Below are positions 34,106 to 42,735 of a stretch of 64,000 bases of DNA, piece after piece. This DNA is from Ralstonia sp. RRA (lineage in GTDB: Bacteria > Pseudomonadota > Gammaproteobacteria > Burkholderiales > Burkholderiaceae): NCBI RefSeq assembly GCF_037023145.1, contig NZ_CP146093.1, positions 348,451 to 412,450 on the forward strand, given 5' to 3'. The notes below the pieces were generated by a model. It saw only the letters and a list, made by a program, of their open reading frames with translations. It did not search any database and was not told the origin of the DNA. Each line of letters starts with the position of its first letter. Position 1 is the stretch's first letter. Made by a program: the position numbers and the translations under genes.

Positions 34106-36595
34106 ATGACCGAAAAGCTGCGCCTGGACATTCCTGTCTTGCTTCCTGGCCTTCCCGATTCCTCTGATCCCTGTGTAGAACGGTTGCTGTCCGAACTGAG
34201 AGGGAAAGAGGGCGTCGAGGCGGCGCATATAAAAACTGCAAATGTTGATAGCGATTCACAGATATGTGTCCACTACGATCCCGCAGCGATTTCCCTTGCC
34301 CGCATCCGGGAGCTGGTGACAAGCACGGGTGCGGTGATTTCGTCGCGGTTTGGTCATGTGCTTTGGCAATTGAAGGGCGTCTGGCACGAACGACGAGCGC
34401 GAACCGTAGCTAGCCAACTGCGGGCCTTGCCCGGCGTCATCGAGGCCGAAGTCAGCGCCTCCGGCATAGCGCGCGTCGAATTCGACAACGATCGGATCTC
34501 CGCGGCAGGGATCGAGCAGGCCCTGTCAAAACGCGGGCTCGCGCCGGTTGAGATCGGTGCCCGGAAGAGCGGTCATGCAGACCATGAACACCGCGAAGGC
34601 GTCAAGGATCATGCACATGGGGAAGGCGAGGGGCATGAGGCCCACGCACACGGCAGCGTGTTTGGCCCGAATACTGAGCTAATCTTCTCCCTGATCTGTG
34701 GGGCCTTGCTTGGTCTCGGATTTGCCGTTGGTAAGCTGTTCGGCAGCCTGCCAGCATGGATTCCGGTTGCCTTCTTTGTCGGCGCGTATTTTTTTGGTGG
34801 TTTCTATACCGTTCGGGAAGCGATAGAGAACCTCCGGCTAAAGAAGTTCGAAATCGACACACTGATGCTGGTAGCCGCCGCAGGGGCGGCGGCGTTAGGC
34901 GCTTGGGCGGAAGGCGCGCTACTTCTCTTTTTGTTCAGTCTCGGCCACGGGCTCGAACACTACGCCATGGGGCGCGCCAAGCGGGCGATCGAAGCGTTGG
35001 CGGCGCTCGCACCGGCTACAGCAAGTGTGCGGCGTGAAGGCGAGGTACGAGAGGTCCCCGTCGAGGAATTGCAGGTGGGGGATGTGGTGGTGGTTCGGCC
35101 GAACGAACGCCTCCCCGCCGATGGTTTTCTGGTAAAGGGGGCTTCCGCAGTCAATCAAGCGCCGGTTACTGGCGAAAGCATCCCGGTCGACAAGCAGCCC
35201 GTGGATGACGCCGCCGCAGCCAGGAGGAAGCCCGATGCCGTAGGGGCCGTGTCCCGCGTGTTCGCCGGAACCATCAATGGCGCCGGCGCCATTGAAGTGG
35301 AAGTGACGCGCCTTTCCACGGACAGCGCCCTGGCGAAAGTCGTCAAGATGGTCAACGAGGCCGAAGCGCAAAAGTCACCGAGCCAGCGGTTCACTGAGAA
35401 GTTCGAACGGATCTTTGTTCCTGCAGTGCTTGTGCTGGCGGTATTGCTGCTGTTTGCAGGGCTAGTGATCAATGAGCCGTTCAGTGCGACCTTCTACCGC
35501 GCCATGGCGGTGCTGGTTGCCGCCAGCCCATGCGCGCTCGCCATCGCGACACCGAGCGCGGTGCTGTCGGGGGTAGCGCGCGCCGCTAGAGGGGGTGTAC
35601 TGATCAAGGGCGGGGCGCCGCTCGAAAACCTGGGTTCACTGAAAGCCATTGCATTCGATAAGACGGGGACGCTGACGGAGGGGCGCCCCCGTATTACCGA
35701 TGTGATGGTCGCCGAAGGAGTAGCTGAAGCGGAATTGTTGAGCGTAGCGGTCGCCGTGGAGTCGCTCAGCGACCACCCGTTGGCTGCGGCCATTGCCCGC
35801 GATGGCCGCAAGCGCCTGGAAGGCAGTTCCATCCCGGAAGCGTCTCATCTCCAAAGCTTGACCGGACGCGGGGTCACGGCGACGTTGTGCGGTAAGACCG
35901 TCTGGATTGGCAAGCCTGACATGTTCGGCGCCGACGGGATTGCACCGCTTAGCGAATCGATGGCGAGCGCAGTGCAGACGCTGCGCAGCACTGGCCGCAC
36001 GACAATGATCGTCAGGCAGGGAGATCGGGACCTCGGCGCCATTGGGCTGATGGACACGCCGCGCGCCTCGGCGCGCGCTGCCCTCGAGGCACTGCGCAGG
36101 CTGGGTATCACACGCATGATCATGATCTCCGGCGATCACCAGCGCGCAGCCGAAGCCGTCGCCAAGGACGTAGGTATCGATGAAGCCTGGGGCGATCTGA
36201 TGCCTGAGGACAAGGTCAAAGCCATCCAGACGTTGCGCGCGGAAGCCAAAGTGGCCATGGTCGGCGACGGCGTCAACGACGCGCCGGCAATGGCCAACGC
36301 CACGGTGGGCATCGCAATGGGTGCGGCAGGTTCAGATGTGGCACTGGAAACGGCGGATGTTGCGCTGATGGCCGACGACCTCCAACACCTGCCTTTTGTG
36401 GTCGGTTTAAGCCGACATACGCGGGCCATCATCCTTCAGAACGTGTATATCAGCCTCGGCGTCGTGGCGTTCCTTCTGCCAGCCACGATCCTCGGCCTCG
36501 GTATCGGGCCCGCCGTGGCCATGCATGAGGGGTCGACGCTGATCGTCGTGTTCAATGCGCTTCGACTGCTAGCCTATCGCGACAAATCCCCATGA
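34106..36595 (+). CDS. czcP: P1B-4-type heavy-metal ATPase CzcP
   Basis: 829 residues. Two degenerate HMA-like modules without CxxC (about 1-150), a His-rich linker (about 154-182), then the P-type core: SPCAL in the transport helix near residue 475, phosphorylation motif DKTGT near 519, GDGVNDAP in the P domain, and HEGST near 806. The SPC and HEGS pair defines P1B-4 pumps, which export Zn, Co and Cd to the periplasm. It complements CzcD and supplies substrate to CzcCBA. It closes the cluster 2 metal block. Confidence 0.92.
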   Translation: MTEKLRLDIPVLLPGLPDSSDPCVERLLSELRGKEGVEAAHIKTANVDSDSQICVHYDPAAISLARIRELVTSTGAVISSRFGHVLWQLKGVWHERRARTVASQLRALPGVIEAEVSASGIARVEFDNDRISAAGIEQALSKRGLAPVEIGARKSGHADHEHREGVKDHAHGEGEGHEAHAHGSVFGPNTELIFSLICGALLGLGFAVGKLFGSLPAWIPVAFFVGAYFFGGFYTVREAIENLRLKKFEIDTLMLVAAAGAAALGAWAEGALLLFLFSLGHGLEHYAMGRAKRAIEALAALAPATASVRREGEVREVPVEELQVGDVVVVRPNERLPADGFLVKGASAVNQAPVTGESIPVDKQPVDDAAAARRKPDAVGAVSRVFAGTINGAGAIEVEVTRLSTDSALAKVVKMVNEAEAQKSPSQRFTEKFERIFVPAVLVLAVLLLFAGLVINEPFSATFYRAMAVLVAASPCALAIATPSAVLSGVARAARGGVLIKGGAPLENLGSLKAIAFDKTGTLTEGRPRITDVMVAEGVAEAELLSVAVAVESLSDHPLAAAIARDGRKRLEGSSIPEASHLQSLTGRGVTATLCGKTVWIGKPDMFGADGIAPLSESMASAVQTLRSTGRTTMIVRQGDRDLGAIGLMDTPRASARAALEALRRLGITRMIMISGDHQRAAEAVAKDVGIDEAWGDLMPEDKVKAIQTLRAEAKVAMVGDGVNDAPAMANATVGIAMGAAGSDVALETADVALMADDLQHLPFVVGLSRHTRAIILQNVYISLGVVAFLLPATILGLGIGPAVAMHEGSTLIVVFNALRLLAYRDKSP

Positions 36596-36652
36596 CGGGC
36601 CCCGGCCGCAATGATGGCGATGCCAGATGCGGCGGCAGCTATGGCCGCCGAC

Positions 36653-36952
36653 TCATTTGGCGGCATTGCCGCAACTTCCACAGAACTTTGCGTCGCGTGG
36701 GAGTAAGGTGCCGCATCGACTGCACGGCGCCGGAGCCAGTGAACTGCCGCATTGCTGGCAGAAGCGCGCGCCCTGGGCGCTCACCGTGCCGCAGTTGGGG
36801 CAGTGGACGCCGGCGGGGCTTTGTGGTGGCAAAGGATTCCCATAGCCGTAGCTGCCGCCACCATCATGATGACCTCCTCGACGACCGTGCTCACTTCCGC
36901 CGCCGTGATGACCGCCGCTGTGACGGCCCATGAGCCTTTCCAAGAAACCCAT
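36653..36952 (-). CDS. His-rich double zinc-ribbon protein (second copy)
   Basis: 99 residues from the ATG at 36952; AGGAGG lies 4 nt upstream, while the adjacent ATG at 36955 is too close to it. N-terminal MGFLERLMG, His/Gly-rich region (GGHHGGGSEHGRRGGHH), then CPNC...CQQC and CSRC...CGSC. Architecture as in 4367-4648. Convergent with czcP. Probably cytoplasmic zinc buffering; inferred. Confidence 0.7.
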   Translation of the reverse strand: MGFLERLMGRHSGGHHGGGSEHGRRGGHHDGGGSYGYGNPLPPQSPAGVHCPNCGTVSAQGARFCQQCGSSLAPAPCSRCGTLLPRDAKFCGSCGNAAK

Positions 36953-37038
36953 CATTCCTCCTAAGTGGATGGATCGTCGCTGCGGCCCCGTGGTGTCGGG
37001 TGCTGCGACGACTTGCGCTGCTACGCGTCAGCCAATGC

Positions 37039-37067
37039 CTGTAGTAAATAGTCTGTAGTGACTACAG
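37039..37067. repeat. CTGTAGT repeats upstream of the zinc-ribbon gene
   Basis: CTGTAGT at 37039-37045 and 37053-37059 (14-bp direct spacing) plus the inverted ACTACAG at 37061-37067, which with the second copy makes a perfect 7-1-7 palindrome. About 90 bp upstream of the minus-strand zinc-ribbon gene. Possible operator. Confidence 0.5.
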
Positions 37068-37187
37068 GGTCAATGGTCGGTGGATGCGAAGAACGGAATA
37101 AGTTGAATACGAGGCTCTTTCTTTCGAAAACGTCATGATCCCGATAGTTGCTGGCCATGTCGTGAGAGCGCATGGAAGGCGGGCTGT

Positions 37188-38309
37188 CTATCGGCTTGGC
37201 GCAAGGGTTTCCGTGAGGATGGCATCCCGCTGAGGAGCCTCGGGGAGGCCAGGAGCTTTGCCTTCCGGGCATCCGGGTGCGTGAAAGATTGCTGCAGGCG
37301 GGGTGCCACCCCGTGTCGCTGCGGCCACCTGCCCCGGCTCAGCGGTGGGGGTGCCGGGGCCGATCGGCGCCGTATAGCTTGCCACCAGATACACCGGCCG
37401 CCGCTTGACTTCATTGAACAGACGCCCAACATATTCCCCGAGCACGCCTAGGAAAACCAGTTGCAGGCCGCCCAGCAGAAGCAGGGCGGTCATCATGGAT
37501 GGGTAGCCGTGTACGGGGTCGCCGTAGAGCAGCGTCTTGCCAACGATGAAGGCGGCCATGCCAAAGGCGGGAACGGCAACAAGCAGGCCGATCGAGGTTG
37601 CAAACTTGAGCGGCACGGTGGAAAAGGCAGTGATGCCATCCACGGCAAAACGCAACAGCTTGCGGTAGTTGAACTTGGTCGTCCCGGATGCCCGCGCGTC
37701 ACGCCGATACAAGACGGCCGTCTGCCGGAATCCTATCCAGGCATACAGCCCCTTCATGAAGCGGTGCTGCTCCCGGAGTTGTCCGAGTGCGGCAACGGCA
37801 CGACGGCTCATGACGCGGAAGTCGCCGGTGTCGGCCGGAATCTCCGTATCGCTGAGCTTGCCCATCAGGCGGTAAAACCAGTGCGCGGTGAACTTCTTGA
37901 GGAACGATTCGCCATCCCGGGAAGTGCGCGTGGCGTACACCACGTCGAACCCCTCGCGCCATTTCTCGATCAACGACGGAATCAGTTCGGGCGGATCCTG
38001 CAGATCGGCGTCGATGATCACAACGGCGTCGCCGCTTGCCACGTCGAGGCCCGCCGTTAGCGCGGCTTCCTTGCCGAAGTTGCGACTCAGCTCGACAATG
38101 CCGACGCGCGCTTCGGCCGCCTTGAGATTGTGTGCAACCGCCAGTGATCGATCGCGGCTGCCATCGTCCACGTAGATAATCTCGTAGTCCGATGCCAATC
38201 CATCCATCACGCGGAGAAGCCGAAAGTGAAACTGTGGCAGGACAGCTTCTTCATTGAAGAGCGGTACGACGACCGAGATCTTCTCTGGCAGCAGGCTGGC
38301 GGCATTCAT
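37188..38309 (-). CDS. GtrB/ArnC-like polyprenyl-phosphate glycosyltransferase
   Basis: 373 residues from the ATG at 38309, which overlaps the GtrA stop; the open frame extends further into gtrA. GT2 domain with SVVVPLFNEEAVLPQF, VDDGSRDRS, IDADLQDPPELI and VMSRRAV, then two C-terminal TM segments (about 225-300). The last 70 residues are a Pro/Ala-rich tail longer than usual for the family. It should charge undecaprenyl phosphate with a sugar, which the GT39-type protein then transfers. Third gene of a 4-nt-overlapping operon. Confidence 0.88.
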   Translation of the reverse strand: MNAASLLPEKISVVVPLFNEEAVLPQFHFRLLRVMDGLASDYEIIYVDDGSRDRSLAVAHNLKAAEARVGIVELSRNFGKEAALTAGLDVASGDAVVIIDADLQDPPELIPSLIEKWREGFDVVYATRTSRDGESFLKKFTAHWFYRLMGKLSDTEIPADTGDFRVMSRRAVAALGQLREQHRFMKGLYAWIGFRQTAVLYRRDARASGTTKFNYRKLLRFAVDGITAFSTVPLKFATSIGLLVAVPAFGMAAFIVGKTLLYGDPVHGYPSMMTALLLLGGLQLVFLGVLGEYVGRLFNEVKRRPVYLVASYTAPIGPGTPTAEPGQVAAATRGGTPPAAIFHAPGCPEGKAPGLPEAPQRDAILTETLAPSR

Positions 38310-38689
38310 CGCATCGCTCCATTCATGAACGTCCAATTTGCATGGAGTACGTAGTTGACCAACATGACGAAAATTGTCGAGAGGATTTGAGCAACCAGGT
38401 AGTGAAGCCCCAATGCTAGTCCAGCCCACATCAGAAGTGAGTTAAGAAAGAACGCCAGCGCGGAAACGAGAATGAACCGTCCGAAAGTGGCGCGTTGTGG
38501 TCGGACTGGTGTGAACACCCATCGGCTGCTGATGCAGTAGTGCGTCAGAAGGCCTGCAACACTGCCGGCGGCAGACGCCGGTAGCGCTGCAACCCCGAAA
38601 CCGACCAGCGTGATCAGTGTTGCGTAGTGTGTAGCGGTTGCCGTCGCCCCCGCGCCCAGAAACCGTACAAATCGTGATGGGATGTTCAT
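38306..38689 (-). CDS. GtrA-like flippase
   Basis: 127 residues from the ATG at 38689, four TM segments, with the GtrA signatures VRFLGAGATATATHY and FVMLVNYVLHANWTF. Likely flips the polyprenyl-linked sugar to the periplasmic face. It overlaps both neighbours by 4 nt (ATGA), so the three genes form one translational unit. Confidence 0.88.
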   Translation of the reverse strand: MNIPSRFVRFLGAGATATATHYATLITLVGFGVAALPASAAGSVAGLLTHYCISSRWVFTPVRPQRATFGRFILVSALAFFLNSLLMWAGLALGLHYLVAQILSTIFVMLVNYVLHANWTFMNGAMR

Positions 38690-40311
38690 GGTTTTTGCAC
38701 CAGAACGTTGACGCCATGTCGTCCGATCACAGTTGTGTTGCCGCCGAGCAGCGGTCTCAGTCGATGAAACGTCTCGTGCCGCATGACCGCGAGCTTGTGA
38801 CCAGGGGTCAGCCATCGCTGCGCAAAAGCTTCTTCATTAGCAATCCACTTGTCGGGCTCGACCGAGAAGCCGAGATCCAGCTCGGATCTGGCCCCGACAA
38901 TGATCGGTTCTCGTTCGGCGTAAAACGCCAGACCTCGGTCAATCTGGCCCACGTTGAACAGTTGTGTGTTGTCGCGGGACGCCGCCTTGGCTTCCAAGCC
39001 AAGTGGTTTGATGGAGAGGGACCCAAACGCCCGAGACGCCATCAAGCCAGCCTGAAGGCTGGCCAGCGTCGCCAGCGAAGCGACGGCAACCGCGCAGAGC
39101 CTGTGGCCGCGCAGGGCGATCCCAAAGGCCAGGAAGCCACCGATGACCAGAATGCCCATCGTGATGGCGCCCCAGGTATGCAATGAGGCCGGATTGCTGA
39201 TATTGAGCTTCAGTACCGCATTCGACATTGTCGGATGCCATAGCAGCACGGCGATGGCAACGCCGAGCACAGGCATGGCAAGAAAGCTTGCCGCCAGTGT
39301 GGGGCGGGCTGCAGTCATGGATCTGTACGCGAGCAAGACGGCCACCGGTGGTAAGGCGGGCAGGATATAGAGCGGCAGCTTCGAGCGCGAAATCGAAAAG
39401 AAGGCAATGACAACGACTACCCACAGCGACAGAAACAGTCGTGCGTCGAAGCCAGGCGTTGCCTGTGCGCTGCGAGAGCGGAGTGCGATAGCACGGGGAA
39501 TCAAGCCCATGAACGGCAGGACGCCTGCCGCACCAACGGCCAGGAAGAACCAGAATGGCTTGTCCCGCTCGTGAACCGAGGACGAGAATCTCGCGAAGTG
39601 TTCGTGGATGAAGAAGTAATTCAGAAATTCGGGGTTGCGCTGGGACACCACGACAAACCAAGGCATGGTGATGGCCACCGCAAGCAGGCTCCAGCGCCAG
39701 AATCTCGCGCTAAAAAATGCGGAAAATTGTCGAGTGACCGCCCCGTATAGCAGCAGCGTGATTCCTGGCAGTACCAGGGCAATCAGGCCTTTGGCAAGAA
39801 ATGCCAGACCGACCAACAACCAGATCAGGGGGTATAAGCGAGGTTCCCGATTCTGGTAGGCCACGGCGAAAACGAGAGCGGCACTGCCGAGCAGTGCGCC
39901 GACACCAATGTCTGTTGTTGTCAGATTCGAGCCGAGAATCCAGAGGGGAGCGCCGATGAGCACCAGCGCTGAGGCGAGGCCTATGCGCGTGTCATAGAGC
40001 GATCGCGCCGCCCACCATGCGGCGAGTGCGCCCAGCAGTCCCACAAGCGCACTCCAGATCCTTGCTGTCCACTCGGACGGCCCGAAGAGCGTATAGGCGC
40101 TGGCGGTCGCCCAATACTGCAGGGGCGGCTTGTCGAAGAACTTGATGCCGTTCAACCGCGGCGTGACCCAATCGCCGGAGACGAACATCTCGCGCGGAAC
40201 CTCGGCGTAACGACCCTCGTCGGGTTCATAGAGGGGACGCACGGATAGCGTGGACATCCAGAGGACCACCGTGAGTGCGATGGTCAAAGCCATGAAAATC
40301 TGTCGCTTCAA
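38686..40311 (-). CDS. GT39/ArnT-like glycosyltransferase
   Basis: 541 residues with about 12 TM segments. The first periplasmic loop has YEPDEGRYAEVPREM, holding the acidic pair typical of ArnT/PMT enzymes that transfer sugars from polyprenyl phosphate to lipid A or other periplasmic acceptors. First gene of the operon with the flippase and GT2 genes. Such operons near metal clusters may alter surface charge and metal or peptide tolerance; the acceptor is not predictable. Confidence 0.88.
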   Translation of the reverse strand: MKRQIFMALTIALTVVLWMSTLSVRPLYEPDEGRYAEVPREMFVSGDWVTPRLNGIKFFDKPPLQYWATASAYTLFGPSEWTARIWSALVGLLGALAAWWAARSLYDTRIGLASALVLIGAPLWILGSNLTTTDIGVGALLGSAALVFAVAYQNREPRLYPLIWLLVGLAFLAKGLIALVLPGITLLLYGAVTRQFSAFFSARFWRWSLLAVAITMPWFVVVSQRNPEFLNYFFIHEHFARFSSSVHERDKPFWFFLAVGAAGVLPFMGLIPRAIALRSRSAQATPGFDARLFLSLWVVVVIAFFSISRSKLPLYILPALPPVAVLLAYRSMTAARPTLAASFLAMPVLGVAIAVLLWHPTMSNAVLKLNISNPASLHTWGAITMGILVIGGFLAFGIALRGHRLCAVAVASLATLASLQAGLMASRAFGSLSIKPLGLEAKAASRDNTQLFNVGQIDRGLAFYAEREPIIVGARSELDLGFSVEPDKWIANEEAFAQRWLTPGHKLAVMRHETFHRLRPLLGGNTTVIGRHGVNVLVQKP

Positions 40312-40393
40312 GAGACTGCCCGTCCAGGTGTGCGGTGGCCACTGCTACCGCGCTTGGTCAAATGCTCTCAGGGCGCAACGACATAGATGCCGG

Positions 40394-40618
40394 ATGTGGT
40401 TCGTCGCCGTCGTGATGTTGGATCATGGAGCAGTTCACGCGGCGCCGCTTGACGCCCCACGAGCCGAGGATGCGATTCACGCGGGAGTCCGAAGGATGGC
40501 GACTTGGCCAGCAGAGAGCGAACAGCGGGATTCTAGGGCGCTCACCTGTCGGGGGGGTTACGAGATGATGACGGCGCAGTCCGCCGTCGAGTGCTTTGCG
40601 GCAGAAGAAGTTGCCTGA
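40394..40618 (+). CDS. Possible small exported protein
   Basis: 74 residues from the ATG at 40394: a hydrophobic start (MWFVAVVMLDHGAVHAAP) that could be a signal peptide, then RALTCRGGYEMMTAQSAVECF with two cysteines. No good ribosome binding site and no recognised family. Divergent from the GT39-type gene. Kept at low confidence. Confidence 0.3.
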   Translation: MWFVAVVMLDHGAVHAAPLDAPRAEDAIHAGVRRMATWPAESEQRDSRALTCRGGYEMMTAQSAVECFAAEEVA

Positions 40619-40908
40619 CGAAGCGTCAGCGTTAGCTCATGGTAACCCAAGTGCTTCGGAGAACGGGCGTCGGGTTCGATGCGTTGGTGCGTAACCATTC
40701 GGCAATGTCGCCGCAATGTTCTGCATAGTAAACTTGACGCCCCGCAGTTGTCAGCGGGCCTCATCACCCTTAGTGCTCAAGCCTAGGAAGTCGCTTTCCA
40801 TCAGATGTTCTTAGGCGCAGCCTCTTTCGAAGGTGCTTGTCTTTCGCGCTGCGCTTAGATCCGGGGTGTTCGTTGTCAACCCCAAAAAGTCGCAAGGACT
40901 TCGCTGCT

Positions 40909-41469
40909 ATGCGGTCGAGACTGACGGCACTTCTGATGGCAATCTCGACCTATCAGGCGTGGGATTTCTACCACCTTGCAACGCGAACACCGGACGCTCA
41001 TGTCGTCGCCGACGCAGTCGCGTAGGTAGTGGGCGGCCTCGCGATCCTTTGGTTCGTGATTCGAAAACGGTGTCGTCGTGTCAGCCCAAACCGACCTGTT
41101 TCTGAGGCGCTACCTGGCGCAGCCAAGGTACGAGGGCAGGTGATGGCGGAACGAAACGAGGTGGCAATTCAGGCGACGCGGCAGTTGTTGCAGTCGATGC
41201 TGCTGCAGTTCGAGCGCTGGAAATATACGCCATCGGAAACGGAAGTGGCGATGCTTCTCATAAAAGGGTTGACCCTTGAAGAGTGCGCTCACTCGCTAGC
41301 GTGGCATGATGTGACGGTGCGGACAATTGCCGCGGGCGTATTCGCCAAGGCGAACCTCAGCAATCGCCATCAATTTGCCGCCTACTTTTTCGGTGATCTG
41401 TTGGTTGAGCCGATCGAGCCTGCACCTCGATCAAAAACCGGTGAGTGTAGGCACGACGCCGGCATGTAA
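40909..41469 (+). pseudogene. Membrane-anchored LuxR-type regulator with in-frame stop
   Basis: The frame starts MRSRLTALLMAISTYQAWDF (one TM segment), meets TAG at 41023-41025, and continues in the same frame with a second TM segment (GGLAILWFVIRKR), a linker, and a LuxR-type helix-turn-helix (YTPSETEVAMLLIKGLTLEECAHSLAWHDVTV). The two halves together match a known two-TM plus HTH architecture, so one base change appears to have broken the gene. A GTG at 41029 could still produce the C-terminal part. Confidence 0.6.
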
Positions 41470-41567
41470 GTTGTCGCGCTTGACCTTCAAGCAAAGACCG
41501 GAACGGTAAAAATCCGATTATTGGTATCTGTGCCACAGTACGGTGCTGTGGCTGTATCTCTATTTCG

Positions 41568-42131
41568 ATGAACAAACTTCTTCAAGCTATACACGAAAGC
41601 TTGCCGCAGTGGCTGGCAGATTGGTTCGACATTCTTGTTCCCGCTATCGAGGTCGTGCTGATTGCGGCTGGCGCATGGTTAGCAGTGCGCATCGCGCGGC
41701 GGTTGCTTAGAAAGCTGACCAATACATATTCTCTGCCAGGAAAAGTTGCGGCGCTGTCTTTGCGTGTGGTCGCGACCATCGTGTACGTAGCTGCCACGCT
41801 CTGGGCTCTGGAGCGAATGGGCGTGTCTGGAACCGTCCTGTGGACCGCATTCACGGGATTTGCCACTGTCGGGGCGGTCGCGTTTTTCGCCGCGTGGAGT
41901 GTACTCTCGAACCTGTTCTGCGCGCTCCTGATATACGTCACCGGTGCGTTCCGCATTGGGGATGTTGTGGAGCTTCTTGAGAACGGGGAAAAGCCGGGAA
42001 TTAAGGGCCGTGTGCTCGACGTAAATCTCGTCTATACCACCTTACTGGAAACAACAGTCGAAGGACAAGAGGTGGTGCTGCAGCTGCCGAACAGTCTGGT
42101 GTTTCAACGTGTGCTACGAAGGTGGAAGTAA
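41568..42131 (+). CDS. Short MscS-like mechanosensitive channel
   Basis: 187 residues. Three TM segments (about 25-47, 62-84, 88-115), the last being the pore helix (GFATVGAVAFFAAWSVLSNLFCALLIY), followed by the MscS beta domain (FRIGDVVELLENG...KGRVLDVNLVYTTL). The large C-terminal cage is absent, as in small family members. It lies about 100 bp downstream of the broken LuxR-type gene. Confidence 0.85.
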   Translation: MNKLLQAIHESLPQWLADWFDILVPAIEVVLIAAGAWLAVRIARRLLRKLTNTYSLPGKVAALSLRVVATIVYVAATLWALERMGVSGTVLWTAFTGFATVGAVAFFAAWSVLSNLFCALLIYVTGAFRIGDVVELLENGEKPGIKGRVLDVNLVYTTLLETTVEGQEVVLQLPNSLVFQRVLRRWK

Positions 42132-42276
42132 CCGCAAGGGTGGCGCGGTCAGGCAAGGACGGAGACCGGCGCAAGAAGGGAAGCCCCGCTTCGCTTTTTT
42201 GAGGCCGAGCAAACTACTCAAGACCTTAAGCCGCTGGCGTCCGCGATGTCGGCGGACGCCGCAATACTGCTTGACT

Positions 42277-42408
42277 TCAGTGGCAGTGACGAATGCCGGT
42301 CTTGTGGTCCATATGGCAGCCTTGGCTGTCAGTCCCACCACTATGCGCCCACACGCCGCCCGACGCACAGGCCAGAACGGCCGTGAGAATGATGGTGATC
42401 CGTTTCAA
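42277..42408 (-). CDS. 43-residue exported YHYH-type protein, TTG start
   Basis: Found by reading the minus strand by hand. The TTG at 42408 has AGGGAGA about 7 nt upstream. Residues 1-21 form a signal peptide (MKRITIILTAVLACASGGVWA). The mature 22 residues HSGGTDSQGCHMDHKTGIRH plus CH match the small YHYH-type motif (HSGGTDxxGCHxxxKTGxxHCH), rich in His and Cys and probably metal-binding. Too short and non-ATG, so easily missed. Confidence 0.6.
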   Translation of the reverse strand: MKRITIILTAVLACASGGVWAHSGGTDSQGCHMDHKTGIRHCH

Positions 42409-42735
42409 GAAAGGTCTCCCTGGAGTGTTGGTTAGCGGTCTCAGTCTGCCGCAAGTTCCACACTATCATCACTGCGATTGCCAGCCCTCCCCGCCGCGGT
42501 AGGGCTGTTGCGGCTGTGTCACAACTGTCTGCGCTCGCTACGGCCAACGCACCTCAGCAACTTAACGAAAATGCTGACGGCCGCTGGCGCCCAAGTTTGT
42601 AGGTGAATCGACGCATAGCGTCCCCGCAATCCCGATGGCCTCGCCGATGGCCAGGCCATCAGGGTTCTGCGTGCTCTGCCTGCGCCGCAGCCACAGGTCA
42701 CCGACGACATTGAACTGTGGCTGGCACCGCGGGCC

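Noticed and set aside
42616..42735. Extended N-terminus of the integrase
   Set aside because: The frame is open and looks homologous, but there is no usable start codon with a ribosome binding site before the TAG at 42616, so it is treated as lost 5' sequence.
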